From an uncultured Lentisphaerota bacterium (lineage in GTDB: Bacteria > Verrucomicrobiota > Lentisphaeria > Oligosphaerales > CAITYL01): a DNA stretch of 34,318 nt. Position numbers and translations under genes: made by a program. The notes under the pieces are model-generated. The model saw only the letters and a list, made by a program, of their open reading frames with translations. It made no database searches and was not told the DNA's origin. Of the stretch, positions 23,730 through 31,584 are shown in pieces (the first letter of the stretch is position 1; each line of letters starts with the position of its first letter). The DNA is taken from the NCBI GenBank assembly GCA_903896595.1, contig CAITYL010000371.1:1-34318 (forward strand). The letters are read 5' to 3'.

Positions 23730-23886
23730 TCGGACGATGTTGGGAACCCCCTTTTAGAGGAAAGGCGGTTCCCAAACCCTCCGTCAAACCTGTTTGTGCC
23801 TTTTGCGGATTGCGCAGGCCGCCCCGCTGTCCTAATCATGGTTTGTCGCACAGAGCGGCCTGCGCAATCCGCAAAACGGTCATGCA
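23730..23886. repeat. Dispersed long-hairpin element, copy 4
   Basis: It begins about 11 bp after the CE7 esterase stop codon. The left arm (GGACGATGTTGGGAACCCCC and on) is nearly identical to the 19331 copy. It then has a perfect 18-bp stem, GCGGATTGCGCAGGCCGC at 23805-23822 with its complement at 23855-23872, around a 32-nt loop. The loop, read on the minus strand, aligns with the loop of the 22411 copy (GTGCGACAAACCATG and GGACAGC). The stem differs from copy 3 at several positions, but both strands changed together, which points to selection on pairing. Confidence 0.8.
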
Positions 23887-24004
23887 CCCGCATGAGTCAT
23901 GAGTTGGCGGGTTGCATTTCGGGCTGGGACCGGTTAGGTTTACAGACGGAATGTGGCTGGTGGGGCGGTCAATAACTAAACCTTATTGGAGAAGGAAGCG
24001 CGTC

Positions 24005-24850
24005 ATGAATTATCTCATGCTGGGTGGCGACGGAAAGTCCTACGGACCGGTCTCGGTGGAAACGCTGGGCCAATGGATCAAGGAAGGACGGCTGAACGCC
24101 CAAACCAAACTGGCCCCCGAGGGGACCACGGATTGGCAGGCGGCCGGCAGCTTTGCCGAACTGACGGGATTGTTCGCGACCCCGCCAGCCGCCGAACCGG
24201 CGGCCCCGCCCTGCTGTTGTGGTGGCCACGATGCCGGCGCGCCCTGCTGCCAGCCGCCGGCGCCGGGTGAAATCCGCCTCGGCGAGTGCTTGAGCCGGAG
24301 CTGGGAACTGCTGAAAGCCGATCCCAAAATGATCATTGGCGGCACGGCCATTGTCGTGCTGATTCCAGTCTTGCTGGGCTTTATTCCGGTGGTGGGCAGC
24401 ATTGCCAGCATGATCCTGAACGGGGTGTTTATGGGTGGGTTGTACGGCTTTTTCCTCAAGAAGATTCGCGGGGAATCCGTCGCCTTTGAGGATGTCTTTG
24501 CCGGGTTTAAGGTGGCACTGGTGCCCTTGATCCTGGCCGGCCTGGTCAGCAGCGTCCTGACCGGACTTGGCCTGCTCCTGTGCCTCATCCCCGGTATTTA
24601 CCTGGCGGTCTGCTGGATCTTCGCCATTCCGTTGGTGATGGACCGCAAGCTGTCGTTTTGGGACGGCATGGAATTGAGCCGGAAGACGATCAGCCAAAAC
24701 TGGTTCGCGTTTTTCCTGCTGGGCCTGGTGGCCGGCTTGGTGTCGCTGGCCGGTGTTTTGGCCTGCGTCATCGGCCTCTTTGTCACCGTGCCATTGTCCA
24801 TTGGCATGATCGCCTATGCATATGAGGATACGTTCGGAAAGCAAGCATGA
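24005..24850 (+). CDS. GYF_2-domain polytopic membrane protein with Cys-rich linker
   Basis: This 281-residue protein starts at 24005 (AAGGA 8 nt upstream). Residues 1-55 are a GYF_2 (DUF4339) module (YGPVSVETLGQWIKEGRL, TDWQAAGSF), a small domain placed on the cytoplasmic face of membrane proteins. A linker follows with CCC (70-72), His75 and CC (81-82) between Pro/Ala stretches, a possible metal-binding patch. Residues about 100-278 hold five or six hydrophobic helices with glycerophosphodiester-phosphodiesterase-like membrane-domain character (FIPVVGSIASMIL, CLIPGIYLAVCW). No catalytic function is assigned. The stop overlaps the next start (ATGA), so it is co-translated with the sugar nucleotidyltransferase; a functional link is not known. 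Confidence 0.85.
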   Translation: MNYLMLGGDGKSYGPVSVETLGQWIKEGRLNAQTKLAPEGTTDWQAAGSFAELTGLFATPPAAEPAAPPCCCGGHDAGAPCCQPPAPGEIRLGECLSRSWELLKADPKMIIGGTAIVVLIPVLLGFIPVVGSIASMILNGVFMGGLYGFFLKKIRGESVAFEDVFAGFKVALVPLILAGLVSSVLTGLGLLLCLIPGIYLAVCWIFAIPLVMDRKLSFWDGMELSRKTISQNWFAFFLLGLVAGLVSLAGVLACVIGLFVTVPLSIGMIAYAYEDTFGKQA

Positions 24851-25803
24851 CTAAACCGACCTTGTTGATTTTGGCGGCCGGGATTGGCAGCCGTTACGGT
24901 GGTTTCAAACAGATTGATCCGCTCGGGCCCGGGGGGGAAATCTCCCTGGACTACGCCTTGTTCGATGCCTGGCGTGCCGGGTTCGGCAAGGCGGTGTTCG
25001 TGATCCGCCCGGAATTGGAGGCGCCGATCCGCGAGCATTTCGGCGACCGCCTGCGGGGCAAGTTGGAAACCGCGTTTGTGTTCCAGGCGATGGACGATCT
25101 GCCGGCCGGCTTCACGCCGCCGGCGGAGCGAAAAAAGCCCTGGGGCACCGGCCATGCCATCCGCGCCGCCCGCGCCGTGGTCAAGGAACCATTCGCGGCG
25201 ATCAACGCCGATGACTTTTACGGGCCGGCCGCCTACCGGGTGATGGCGGAGTTTTTCCGTAGCGCCCCGGCCGACGGCGGCCCCCACGCGTTCTCCATGG
25301 TGGGGTTCCCGGTGCGCAACACCCTGTCGCCGCACGGCGCGGTCTCGCGCGGCATTTGCGAGGTGGATGCGGGCGGGTGTCTGCGCGAGGTCGTGGAACG
25401 GGTCAAGATCGAAAGCGACGGCCAAGACGGCGCCCGCTACCTAAACGAAGCAGGGGTTTGGCAAGCCTTGCCCGGTTCCGCCGTGGCGTCCATGAACTTT
25501 TGGGGGTTCACCCCGGCCCTATTTTCGTATCTGGATGCGATGTTTGACGCGTTTTTGGCCGCCAACGGCCAGAACCTCAAGGCGGAATTCTTTATCCCGT
25601 CCGTGGTCGACAGTCTGATCAAGCAGGGCGTGGCCACCTGCCGGGTATTGCCCACCCATGACCGGTGGTTTGGCATGACCTACCCCGAGGACCGGCCCGA
25701 AGTGCAAAAGAATATCCGCGCCCTGATCGATGCCGGCGTCTATCCGGAACGGTTGTGGAAGGAGAAGCCACGCACAATCAAACCGCAGAGTGACGAATAT
25801 TGA
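24847..25803 (+). CDS. NTP-transferase family sugar-1-phosphate nucleotidyltransferase
   Basis: This is a 318-residue cytoplasmic protein. The N-terminus ILAAGIGSRYGGFKQ is the nucleotide-binding signature of the family; INADDFYGPAAY has the Asp pair that binds metal; and WGTGHAIRAARAVV is the middle motif typical of UTP-hexose-1-phosphate uridylyltransferase-like members. The reaction would be NTP + sugar-1-phosphate to NDP-sugar + PPi. It overlaps the membrane-protein gene by 4 bp and is followed after 121 bp by an N-acetylhexosamine-kinase-like gene. The same two functions work together in the bifidobacterial lacto-N-biose pathway (NahK with a UDP-hexose pyrophosphorylase), so it probably activates galactose- or hexosamine-1-phosphate (inference from context). 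Confidence 0.88.
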   Translation: MTKPTLLILAAGIGSRYGGFKQIDPLGPGGEISLDYALFDAWRAGFGKAVFVIRPELEAPIREHFGDRLRGKLETAFVFQAMDDLPAGFTPPAERKKPWGTGHAIRAARAVVKEPFAAINADDFYGPAAYRVMAEFFRSAPADGGPHAFSMVGFPVRNTLSPHGAVSRGICEVDAGGCLREVVERVKIESDGQDGARYLNEAGVWQALPGSAVASMNFWGFTPALFSYLDAMFDAFLAANGQNLKAEFFIPSVVDSLIKQGVATCRVLPTHDRWFGMTYPEDRPEVQKNIRALIDAGVYPERLWKEKPRTIKPQSDEY

Positions 25804-25924
25804 GGTCCGAATAACGAAGAAAATCCGTCGGCGACTTCTATATTCTGCGGTTCAATATTCGGCAATCTGCGGTTTAATTTATTTTTCACCTTAACGCGGT
25901 ATAGCCACCCAACAAAGTATACAC

Positions 25925-27037
25925 ATGACCTCCCGTCCCCTACCCGACTTGGCCGCCGTGGCCCGCGCGTTCCGCATTGAGGGTTGTTTCCTGGATGGCG
26001 CCCACCATGGCAATGGCCATATCAACGACACCTATGCCGTCCGGTTCGAGAAAGACGGCCAGCCGTTCCGCGTCATCCTGCAGCGGGTCAATCACACCAT
26101 CTTCAAAAACGTGCCGGCCCTGATGGAAAACATCCGGCGGGTCACGGAGCATATCCGGGCCAAACTGGCCGGCCTGCCCGGGCACGATCCGGCGCATGAG
26201 ACCCTGACCTTGATTCCAACCGTTGACGCGGGCATTTTTCATCAGGACGGCGAGGGCAACTTCTGGCGCGCCTACGTGTTTTTGGAAGGCCTGCACGTGG
26301 TCGAGGTGGTGGAGAACGCCAATCAAGCGCGCGAGGCGGGGCGGGCGTTTGCCGACTTTCAGAAATGGCTGGCCGACCTGCCGGCGCCCAAACTGTTTGA
26401 AACCATTCCCGACTTTCATCACACGCCGCGGCGTTTTGCCGCGTTGGAAGCGGCCATTGCCGCCGACCCCCACAACCGCGCCGCCCAAGTCAAGCACGAA
26501 ATCGAGTTTGCCCTGGCGCGCCAGACGATGGCGTCCACCTTGGTGGACCTGCTGGCCAAGGGCGAGCTGCCCGAACGCATCACCCACAACGACACCAAGA
26601 TCAACAATGTCATGCTGGAGGACGGCACTGACCATGGCACGGCCGTGATCGACTTGGACACCGTGATGCCCGGCCTGGTCCACTATGATTTCGGCGACCA
26701 GATCCGCACCAGCACCTGCACCGGCACGGAAGACGAACGTGAAATGAAGAAAGTCTCGTTCCGCATCGGGCTGTTTGAGGGGCTGGCGCGCGGTTACCTG
26801 GAGGGCGCGCGGGAGTTCCTGACCCCGCGCGAGATTGACTACCTGGCATTCTCCGGCCAACTGATCACCTTTGAAATCGGCATTCGTTTCCTCACGGATT
26901 TTCTGCAGGGCGACATCTATTTCAAAACCCGCCGGACGGGGCAAAACATCGACCGGTGCCGGACCCAGTTTGCCCGGGCCCGGGCCATGGAAATCGCCCG
27001 CAGTCAAATGGAAGCCGTCATTGCACGGTACCGATAA
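25925..27037 (+). CDS. APH-fold sugar kinase, NahK-like (N-acetylhexosamine 1-kinase type)
   Basis: This 370-residue protein has the aminoglycoside-phosphotransferase fold. HNDTKINNVM holds the catalytic Asp223 (Brenner-like motif) and IDLDTVMPG the metal-binding Asp243. The N-terminal GNGHINDTYAV is the nucleotide-loop region of the NahK group. NahK phosphorylates the anomeric carbon of GlcNAc or GalNAc; here it could supply the sugar-1-phosphate for the upstream nucleotidyltransferase, with GH36/GH2 products as the source. There is no good ribosome site before the ATG. Short repeats (TCTGCGGTT twice, about 25840-25873) fill the preceding spacer. Confidence 0.85.
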   Translation: MTSRPLPDLAAVARAFRIEGCFLDGAHHGNGHINDTYAVRFEKDGQPFRVILQRVNHTIFKNVPALMENIRRVTEHIRAKLAGLPGHDPAHETLTLIPTVDAGIFHQDGEGNFWRAYVFLEGLHVVEVVENANQAREAGRAFADFQKWLADLPAPKLFETIPDFHHTPRRFAALEAAIAADPHNRAAQVKHEIEFALARQTMASTLVDLLAKGELPERITHNDTKINNVMLEDGTDHGTAVIDLDTVMPGLVHYDFGDQIRTSTCTGTEDEREMKKVSFRIGLFEGLARGYLEGAREFLTPREIDYLAFSGQLITFEIGIRFLTDFLQGDIYFKTRRTGQNIDRCRTQFARARAMEIARSQMEAVIARYR

Positions 27038-27063
27038 CCTGAATTATTTACCATCCATCATCC

Positions 27064-27100
27064 GATTCACCGCGAAAGAACGCAAAGAGCGCGAAGGAAA
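27064..27100 (+). repeat. Three-unit CGCGAAAG/CGCAAAG spacer repeat
   Basis: GATTCACCGCGAAAGAACGC, then AAAGAGCGCGAAGGAAA, carries three GCRAAG-like units at about 9 bp spacing and matches the motif at 7222-7264 on the opposite strand (shared GATTCACC and GAGCGCGAAG). It lies 26 bp after the kinase stop codon. Confidence 0.6.
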
Positions 27101-27219
27101 ATTCGGACTCGCATTTACGCGCGGGGTTCTGAGGCTGGCGGCTATATTAGCGTAATCATCCACCTTGAATGTTCGATGTTCGGTTTTGGCCAAACTTGGC
27201 AATTTGGTGAGGGTAAATC

Positions 27220-27807
27220 ATGAAACATCTGCTTTTTCTTGCTTTGCTGGCCGGCGGTTTGGCGGTGGGTAACCAGGCGGTTGCCGGGAACGCGAAAGGG
27301 AAGCCGGTCGTGACCTCGCCGCGCGTGGTTGAGGCGTGGTTCAAGACCGCGGCCGAAAAACTTCAGCTCAAACCGTTTCACGTCGTGATGGTGGAAAAAC
27401 ACCATGTCGGATTCCTGCCGGACGGACGGTTGGTGCTGGTGACCGGCGAGTTTGCCCGGCCCACGGGGTTGCGGGGGCCAACAATTTTGGCGATGGTCTT
27501 GGACGCGGAAGGCAAGGTGGCGGAGCTGGTGGTGCTGGAGAGCGCCGACGATCCGCCGTGGGTCAAACGCGTGGCCGCGCAATTGCCGGAATTGCGGAAC
27601 CAGGGGGTAACCACTCGTGCCCGGCCGGTCCTGGCCGTCAGCCGCGCCACCTATTCGTCAAAGGGGTTCACCGGCGCGGTAAACGGCACCCTGGACGCGT
27701 TTGCGCCGCTGCACGCGCGGCTGCGGGTGACGGAAGGCAAGTTGTGCTTGGATGGCACCCCCTTAAAAACGGTCTTTCTGGCTGGCGACAAGGATGGAAA
27801 AAAGTAA
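27220..27807 (+). CDS. Secreted FMN-bind-domain-like protein
   Basis: This is a 195-residue exported protein; the signal peptide covers about residues 1-23 and a GAGG lies 7 nt before the ATG. The C-terminal half resembles the FMN-binding domain of RnfG/NqrC-type proteins: VVLESADDPPWVKRV, then SRATYSSKGFTGAVNGTL, where Thr144 would be the residue that takes FMN. The usual ApbE recognition pattern D-x-x-(S/T)-G-A-T is changed here: the Asp position is Leu and the Gly is Arg. Covalent FMN attachment is thus doubtful. It starts a four-gene set; the next gene overlaps its stop by one base (TAATG). The domain call is mine by eye and moderate in certainty. Confidence 0.65.
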   Translation: MKHLLFLALLAGGLAVGNQAVAGNAKGKPVVTSPRVVEAWFKTAAEKLQLKPFHVVMVEKHHVGFLPDGRLVLVTGEFARPTGLRGPTILAMVLDAEGKVAELVVLESADDPPWVKRVAAQLPELRNQGVTTRARPVLAVSRATYSSKGFTGAVNGTLDAFAPLHARLRVTEGKLCLDGTPLKTVFLAGDKDGKK

Positions 27808-28091
27808 TGAAAAGCGCTTACGAACGGGCCATGGAGCGGCTGGGCGGGGATTTGACCCAGTTCAATCCCGAGCAGAAGGAACGCCTGGCGGAAGTCAGCC
27901 GCTTTTTTGAAGCCAAGATCGCCCAAACCAAACTGCAGGCGGAAGACGCGTTGCGGCAGGTGGGCGACAACGCGGAGAAAGAAGACGAGATCCGGCGTCA
28001 TCTCGCCATCGACCTGGCCGATTTTGAGCGGCAACGCGAAAGCCGGAAAGAGCTGATCCGCCAGGAGATCGCCGGCGGCGCCGCATCATGA
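27807..28091 (+). CDS. Small coiled-coil protein, conserved hypothetical type
   Basis: This is a 94-residue, highly charged, helical protein without a membrane segment. It begins MKSAYERAMERLGGDLTQF and continues as one long coiled coil (FFEAKIAQTKLQAEDAL and on). From memory, small proteins starting MKSAYELAMERL are conserved in planctomycetes and Verrucomicrobia with no assigned function. The ATG shares a base with the previous stop and the stop overlaps the PyrK-like gene's start (ATGA), so the three are translated in series. This tight coupling suggests a complex or a shared process, possibly around the flavoprotein next door (inferred). Confidence 0.8.
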   Translation: MKSAYERAMERLGGDLTQFNPEQKERLAEVSRFFEAKIAQTKLQAEDALRQVGDNAEKEDEIRRHLAIDLADFERQRESRKELIRQEIAGGAAS

Positions 28092-28885
28092 AACATCAGG
28101 AAACCGCAACCGTTACGGTCAACCGGCCCTTGGGCGGCAGTTATTACCGCCTGGACCTGGCCGCGCCCGCCATTGCCAGCGCCGCGCAGCCCGGACAATT
28201 TGTGCATCTGCGGCTGCCCCTGTTTCAACACCGGGTATTGCGCCGCCCCTTCAGCATTTGCGACACCGATCCGGCCAGCGGCCGGCTGACGGTGGTCTAC
28301 AAAACCGTGGGCGAGGGAACCGAACATTTGGCGCGACTGCCGGCCGGCGGCACGGCGGACCTGATCGGGCCGCTGGGGGTTGGCTTTTCGGCCCCGCCAA
28401 CCGGCCGGTTGCCCATCCTGGTGGCCGGCGGGTATGGGTGCGCCGCCACCTATCTCCTGGCCAAGCACGCGCCCCGCCCCTGTTTGTGCCTCTTTGGCGC
28501 CCGCACCGTTGGCGACCTGCTGCTGCTGGACGAGTTCCGCGCCCTCGGCTGCGAAGTCCGCCTGGCGACCGAGGACGGCTTGGCCGGGCACCGGGGGTTG
28601 GTCACCGACCTGCTGGTGGACGCATTGGCCGGGGCCGCTGACGGACCGCCGCCCATGGTGTACGCCTGCGGGCCCAATCCCATGTTGCGGGCGGTCAGCC
28701 GGCTGGTGCTGGCCCGCGGCATCGATGCGGAAATCAGCCTGGATCACGCCATGTGCTGTGGCGTGGGCGCCTGCTTCGCCTGCGTGGTGAAACGGCGGGC
28801 GGCCAATGACGATGGATGGGAATATGTGCGCACCTGTGTGGACGGTCCGGTGTTCCGGGCCAGCGACACGGTGTGGGATACGTGA
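28088..28885 (+). CDS. pyrK: PyrK-like dihydroorotate dehydrogenase electron-transfer subunit
   Basis: This 265-residue protein has the ferredoxin-reductase layout of PyrK: a FAD-binding barrel with the RRPFSI motif (about residue 55), an NAD-binding part (LVAGGYGCAATYLLA, YACGPNPML) and a C-terminal [2Fe-2S] loop. The cluster ligands Cys224-x4-Cys229-x2-Cys232-x17-Cys250 match the PyrK spacing closely. PyrK passes electrons from PyrD (class 1B) to NAD+. No pyrD is next to it; the neighbours are a coiled-coil protein and a sugar-transferase-like fusion, so the partner may be elsewhere in the genome or be different. Cys223 directly before the first ligand is extra. Confidence 0.85.
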   Translation: MKHQETATVTVNRPLGGSYYRLDLAAPAIASAAQPGQFVHLRLPLFQHRVLRRPFSICDTDPASGRLTVVYKTVGEGTEHLARLPAGGTADLIGPLGVGFSAPPTGRLPILVAGGYGCAATYLLAKHAPRPCLCLFGARTVGDLLLLDEFRALGCEVRLATEDGLAGHRGLVTDLLVDALAGAADGPPPMVYACGPNPMLRAVSRLVLARGIDAEISLDHAMCCGVGACFACVVKRRAANDDGWEYVRTCVDGPVFRASDTVWDT

Positions 28886-28907
28886 GATGTAACCGGAAAG
28901 GGCTCGG

Positions 28908-30431
28908 ATGATACAGGCCGTGGTCAATGTGCGCGGGCTCAGTCCCGGCATGCTGCACTTGCGGGACCATTATCCCGCCGAGATGCTGCCGGTGCTGGAC
29001 CGGCCGTTTCTGCAGCATGTCCTTGACCGGATCTCGGCGTGCGGTGTCCGCCACGTGCATGTAGTGCTGGATTATTTCCCCGACCGCATCGAAACCTTTG
29101 TCGGCAATGGCGAACGGTGGGGCATGCATGTCACGTATCACCTGGCACGGGAGCCGTATCATCCGTACCGGTTTTTGAAGAGTCTGACCGGCGTGGAACC
29201 GGCCTCGGGAACGATCATGCTGGTGCATGCCGACCGGTTGCTGGCGGCCCCCATTGACCCGGCGCAGACGGCGGCGCCGGCCGGCCGACCCGCCGTGTGG
29301 TGTTGGCGCGAAGGTGCCGCCGCCGTCCCTGGCGCGTGGCAGTGGAGCGGATGGGCGATCCTGACCCTGCCGATGCTGGCGGGCATCCGGGCCGAGATGA
29401 ACTATGAACAAGTTGAGTCCGAGATCATGGCCTGGGTGCGGGATGGCCGTGCGGACGTGGTGGCCACTCCCCAGCCGTTGAGCCTGCTCAGCTATGGCGA
29501 GTATCTGGAGTCCCAGCGCCGGGTGCTGGCCAAGGAGGTTTCGGGACTGGTGACCTCGGCCTGGGAAGCCGATCCCGGCATCTGGTTGTCACGCAATGTG
29601 ATGCTCCACCCGAAGGCGACCATTGTCGCACCGGTATTTATTGGTGAGAATTGCCGCATTGAGAGTGGCGCCCAAATCGGTCCGAACGTGACGATCGGAC
29701 ATAACTGCATGCTGGACCAGCGTTCGACCGCCAGCCAGTCGGTCATCCTGCCCGGAAGCTATGTTGGCGAGGGGCTGGAGGTGAACCATCTGATCATCGA
29801 CCGCAATCGCCTGATCAGCGTGCAAGCGGGAACGGCCATCACCGTCACCGATGATTTTATTTTGGCCAGCATGCAGGAAAATCCCATTCACCGGTCGCTG
29901 ATGCTGTGGACCTCACAAATTTTTGGCGCCGCCTTGTTGCTGGCGTTGCTCCCGCTGCTGGGGGTGATGGTCTTCTGGTTGCGGGTGACGCGGCGTGGGC
30001 CGGTGCTGTGGCGGCGCGAGGTGGTCAAGCTGCCGGCATCCCTGGGCGAACCCAACGTGTGGCAGACGTATCGGTTGTGGAGCTTTGACGTCCCGACGGC
30101 GGCGGCGCCCCGCACGGTGCCGCGACGGCGGCGGGGCTGGCAAAACTTTTTCCTGTGTTTCCTGCCTGGCTTGGTGAACGTCGCCAAGGGCGACCTGCGT
30201 TTTGTGGGGGTCCCCCCCCGCAGCACCGCGGAACTTGAACTCCTGAGCCACGACTGGCGGGCCGTCTATCTGGCCAGCAAGGCGGGACTGGTTGACGAGG
30301 GGTTTGTGCAGTTCGGCGTGGACTGCCCGGAGGAGGAACAATACTCCGCCGAGACGTTCTATGCCGCCAACGCCGGCTTCAAGTATGACCTCAAGCTCTT
30401 GCGCGGATACTTCCTCGCGCTCTTCCGCTGA
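28908..30431 (+). CDS. Nucleotidyltransferase-like / left-handed beta-helix / phosphoglycosyl-transferase-like fusion with degenerate active sites
   Basis: This is a 507-residue protein. Residues 1-180 follow a sugar nucleotidyltransferase (GT-A) in layout (EMLPVLDRPFLQHVLDRI, VLDYFPDRIETFVG) but the GGxGTR loop reads VNVRGLSPGM and the conserved PK is lost. Residues 225-310 show hexapeptide turns (ATIVAPVFIGENCRIESGA, IGPNVTIGHNC). A membrane helix (about 335-357) leads into a C-terminal part like the bacterial sugar transferase domain: FLPGLVNVAKGDLRFVGVPP equals the LPQLWNVLRGDMSLVGPRP region, and the end AGFKYDLKLLRGYF also fits. The catalytic Asp-Glu dyad before LPQ is Cys417-Phe418 here. 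It is probably a non-catalytic or changed-function membrane protein in polysaccharide assembly. The ribosome site is GGAAAGG. Confidence 0.75.
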   Translation: MIQAVVNVRGLSPGMLHLRDHYPAEMLPVLDRPFLQHVLDRISACGVRHVHVVLDYFPDRIETFVGNGERWGMHVTYHLAREPYHPYRFLKSLTGVEPASGTIMLVHADRLLAAPIDPAQTAAPAGRPAVWCWREGAAAVPGAWQWSGWAILTLPMLAGIRAEMNYEQVESEIMAWVRDGRADVVATPQPLSLLSYGEYLESQRRVLAKEVSGLVTSAWEADPGIWLSRNVMLHPKATIVAPVFIGENCRIESGAQIGPNVTIGHNCMLDQRSTASQSVILPGSYVGEGLEVNHLIIDRNRLISVQAGTAITVTDDFILASMQENPIHRSLMLWTSQIFGAALLLALLPLLGVMVFWLRVTRRGPVLWRREVVKLPASLGEPNVWQTYRLWSFDVPTAAAPRTVPRRRRGWQNFFLCFLPGLVNVAKGDLRFVGVPPRSTAELELLSHDWRAVYLASKAGLVDEGFVQFGVDCPEEEQYSAETFYAANAGFKYDLKLLRGYFLALFR

Positions 30432-31301
30432 TCACTCGAGCACGGGAATGTTGCCATGGCGACGGTAGTCGGCCGGCGTCATGTTCAGTTGCCGCCGAAA
30501 GGTTCGCGAAAAGTTTCCCGGGGTGTCATAGCCTAAAGCGGCCGCCACTTCCTTCACGGAATGGTTTCTCTCAGTCAGCCATTTGCAGGCCAATAACATC
30601 TGTCGGCGCTGAATGTACTGATAGGGCGTCATGCCGGTCGTTTTCCGAAAGACTCGGCACAAATGCTCTTTGGTGACCCGCAAATTCGTGGACAACTGGA
30701 TGAGATTGAGGCGCTGAGTTTCCAGCCGCCGCTCAATCTCATCCTTGGCCAGGCGCACCAGCACGGTGTCCTGGGTCTCATGGACCCGTTCCTGCCGCAC
30801 CAGGAGCAGGCCGCATAGGACTTCGGACACTAACGCGATGCCGTCGGCTTCGTTCATGAAGATCAGCGACATCCGGTCCGCCAGCAGCCCTTGCAGGCGA
30901 CGGATCATCCGGTCAGTCTTGGCCAACGTCCACAAATGTCCGTATCGGGCCACCAATGCCTTCACCATGGTATGAACAGTGGTGCCGGAAAAGGACACGT
31001 ACAGGAATTCATAGGGCTCCGCGGCGGTCGGCGGGTAACGGTAGGCAATGGTCGGGTCATGGGATTCGCAGAGAAAGCCTGTCCCCGCGGGGACGGCATG
31101 CACGCCCCGCGCGTCTTCAAACAAGGCGGATCCGGCCAGGGTGTATTGGAAAATACAATGAGCCATGTCGGTGCGTGTGGCACCGCGTTGGCCATAGGTG
31201 GCGTAGTGCCGTTTTTCCAGTCCAACCCGCCAGGGCCGGGGCAGTTCCGGGGTCGGTTGGGGGATCTCGAAATAGCGGATTTGAACGGTATCGGTAATCA
31301 T
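30432..31301 (-). CDS. AraC-family transcriptional regulator
   Basis: This is a 289-residue protein. The ATG at 31301 is chosen: an ATG at 31361 lies within the predicted promoter of this gene. The N-terminal half is a cupin-like sensor (CIFQYTLAGSALFEDARGVHAVPAGTGFL). The last 100 residues are the double helix-turn-helix (LIQLSTNLRVTKEHLCRVFR, VKEVAAALGYDTPGNFSRTFR, then MTPADYRRH). Such regulators sense sugars. It points away from the aminotransferase gene at 31688 and may control it. Its stop is directly adjacent to the stop of the convergent fusion gene; the two TGA codons form TGATCA with no base between or shared. Confidence 0.92.
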   Translation of the reverse strand: MITDTVQIRYFEIPQPTPELPRPWRVGLEKRHYATYGQRGATRTDMAHCIFQYTLAGSALFEDARGVHAVPAGTGFLCESHDPTIAYRYPPTAAEPYEFLYVSFSGTTVHTMVKALVARYGHLWTLAKTDRMIRRLQGLLADRMSLIFMNEADGIALVSEVLCGLLLVRQERVHETQDTVLVRLAKDEIERRLETQRLNLIQLSTNLRVTKEHLCRVFRKTTGMTPYQYIQRRQMLLACKWLTERNHSVKEVAAALGYDTPGNFSRTFRRQLNMTPADYRRHGNIPVLE

Positions 31302-31351
31302 GGCGGAGCCTTCGCCAAAGCGATTAAAAATATCAATAAATGATCTCAACA

Positions 31352-31380
31352 ACCCTAGCACTCTGCCTTATAGTTGTCAA
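31352..31380 (-). promoter_or_regulatory. Probable promoter of the AraC-type gene
   Basis: On the minus strand TTGACA (31375-31380) is followed after 17 bp by TAGGGT (31352-31357), which keeps the TAnnnT core. It lies 50-80 bp before the chosen start codon. The -35 is perfect and the -10 is weak, as is common for activator-dependent or moderate promoters. No clear operator is seen. Confidence 0.5.
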
Positions 31381-31478
31381 CACGTCAGCTAACAAACGAT
31401 TGCGCGGTCGGGGTGCCCTCGCGTTCCACCCCGCCGTTGGCCAGCCGAATCCAAAACCAAGATCGAATTTTGAATACT

Positions 31479-31538
31479 GAATTTTGAATATCGAAGGCTG
31501 GCTTTACTTCAAAATTCAACCTTCGACATTCATAATTC
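31479..31538. repeat. AT-rich inverted repeat GAATTTTGAATATCGAAGG
   Basis: The left arm (31479-31497) and right arm (31520-31538) are reverse complements at 17 of 19 positions around a 22-bp centre. The left arm is itself preceded by a direct copy of GAATTTTGAATA. It occupies the middle of the 386-bp spacer 31302-31687, together with the AraC promoter and the octamer array. It is markedly AT-rich against the GC-rich genes. Its role is unknown. Confidence 0.6.
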
Positions 31539-31584
31539 AACATTTTCCACTCACGTTTCACGCCTTATTTCAGCTTTCCATTCA

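Noticed and set aside
28088-28885. Reading the PyrK-like gene as proof of a pyrimidine operon
   Set aside because: No pyrD or other pyr gene is in the window and the neighbours are unrelated, so only the subunit family is claimed.
31302-31361. Upstream start (31361) for the AraC gene
   Set aside because: That ATG lies inside the predicted promoter, between the -35 and -10 boxes, so it would not be in the transcript; the start at 31301 is preferred.
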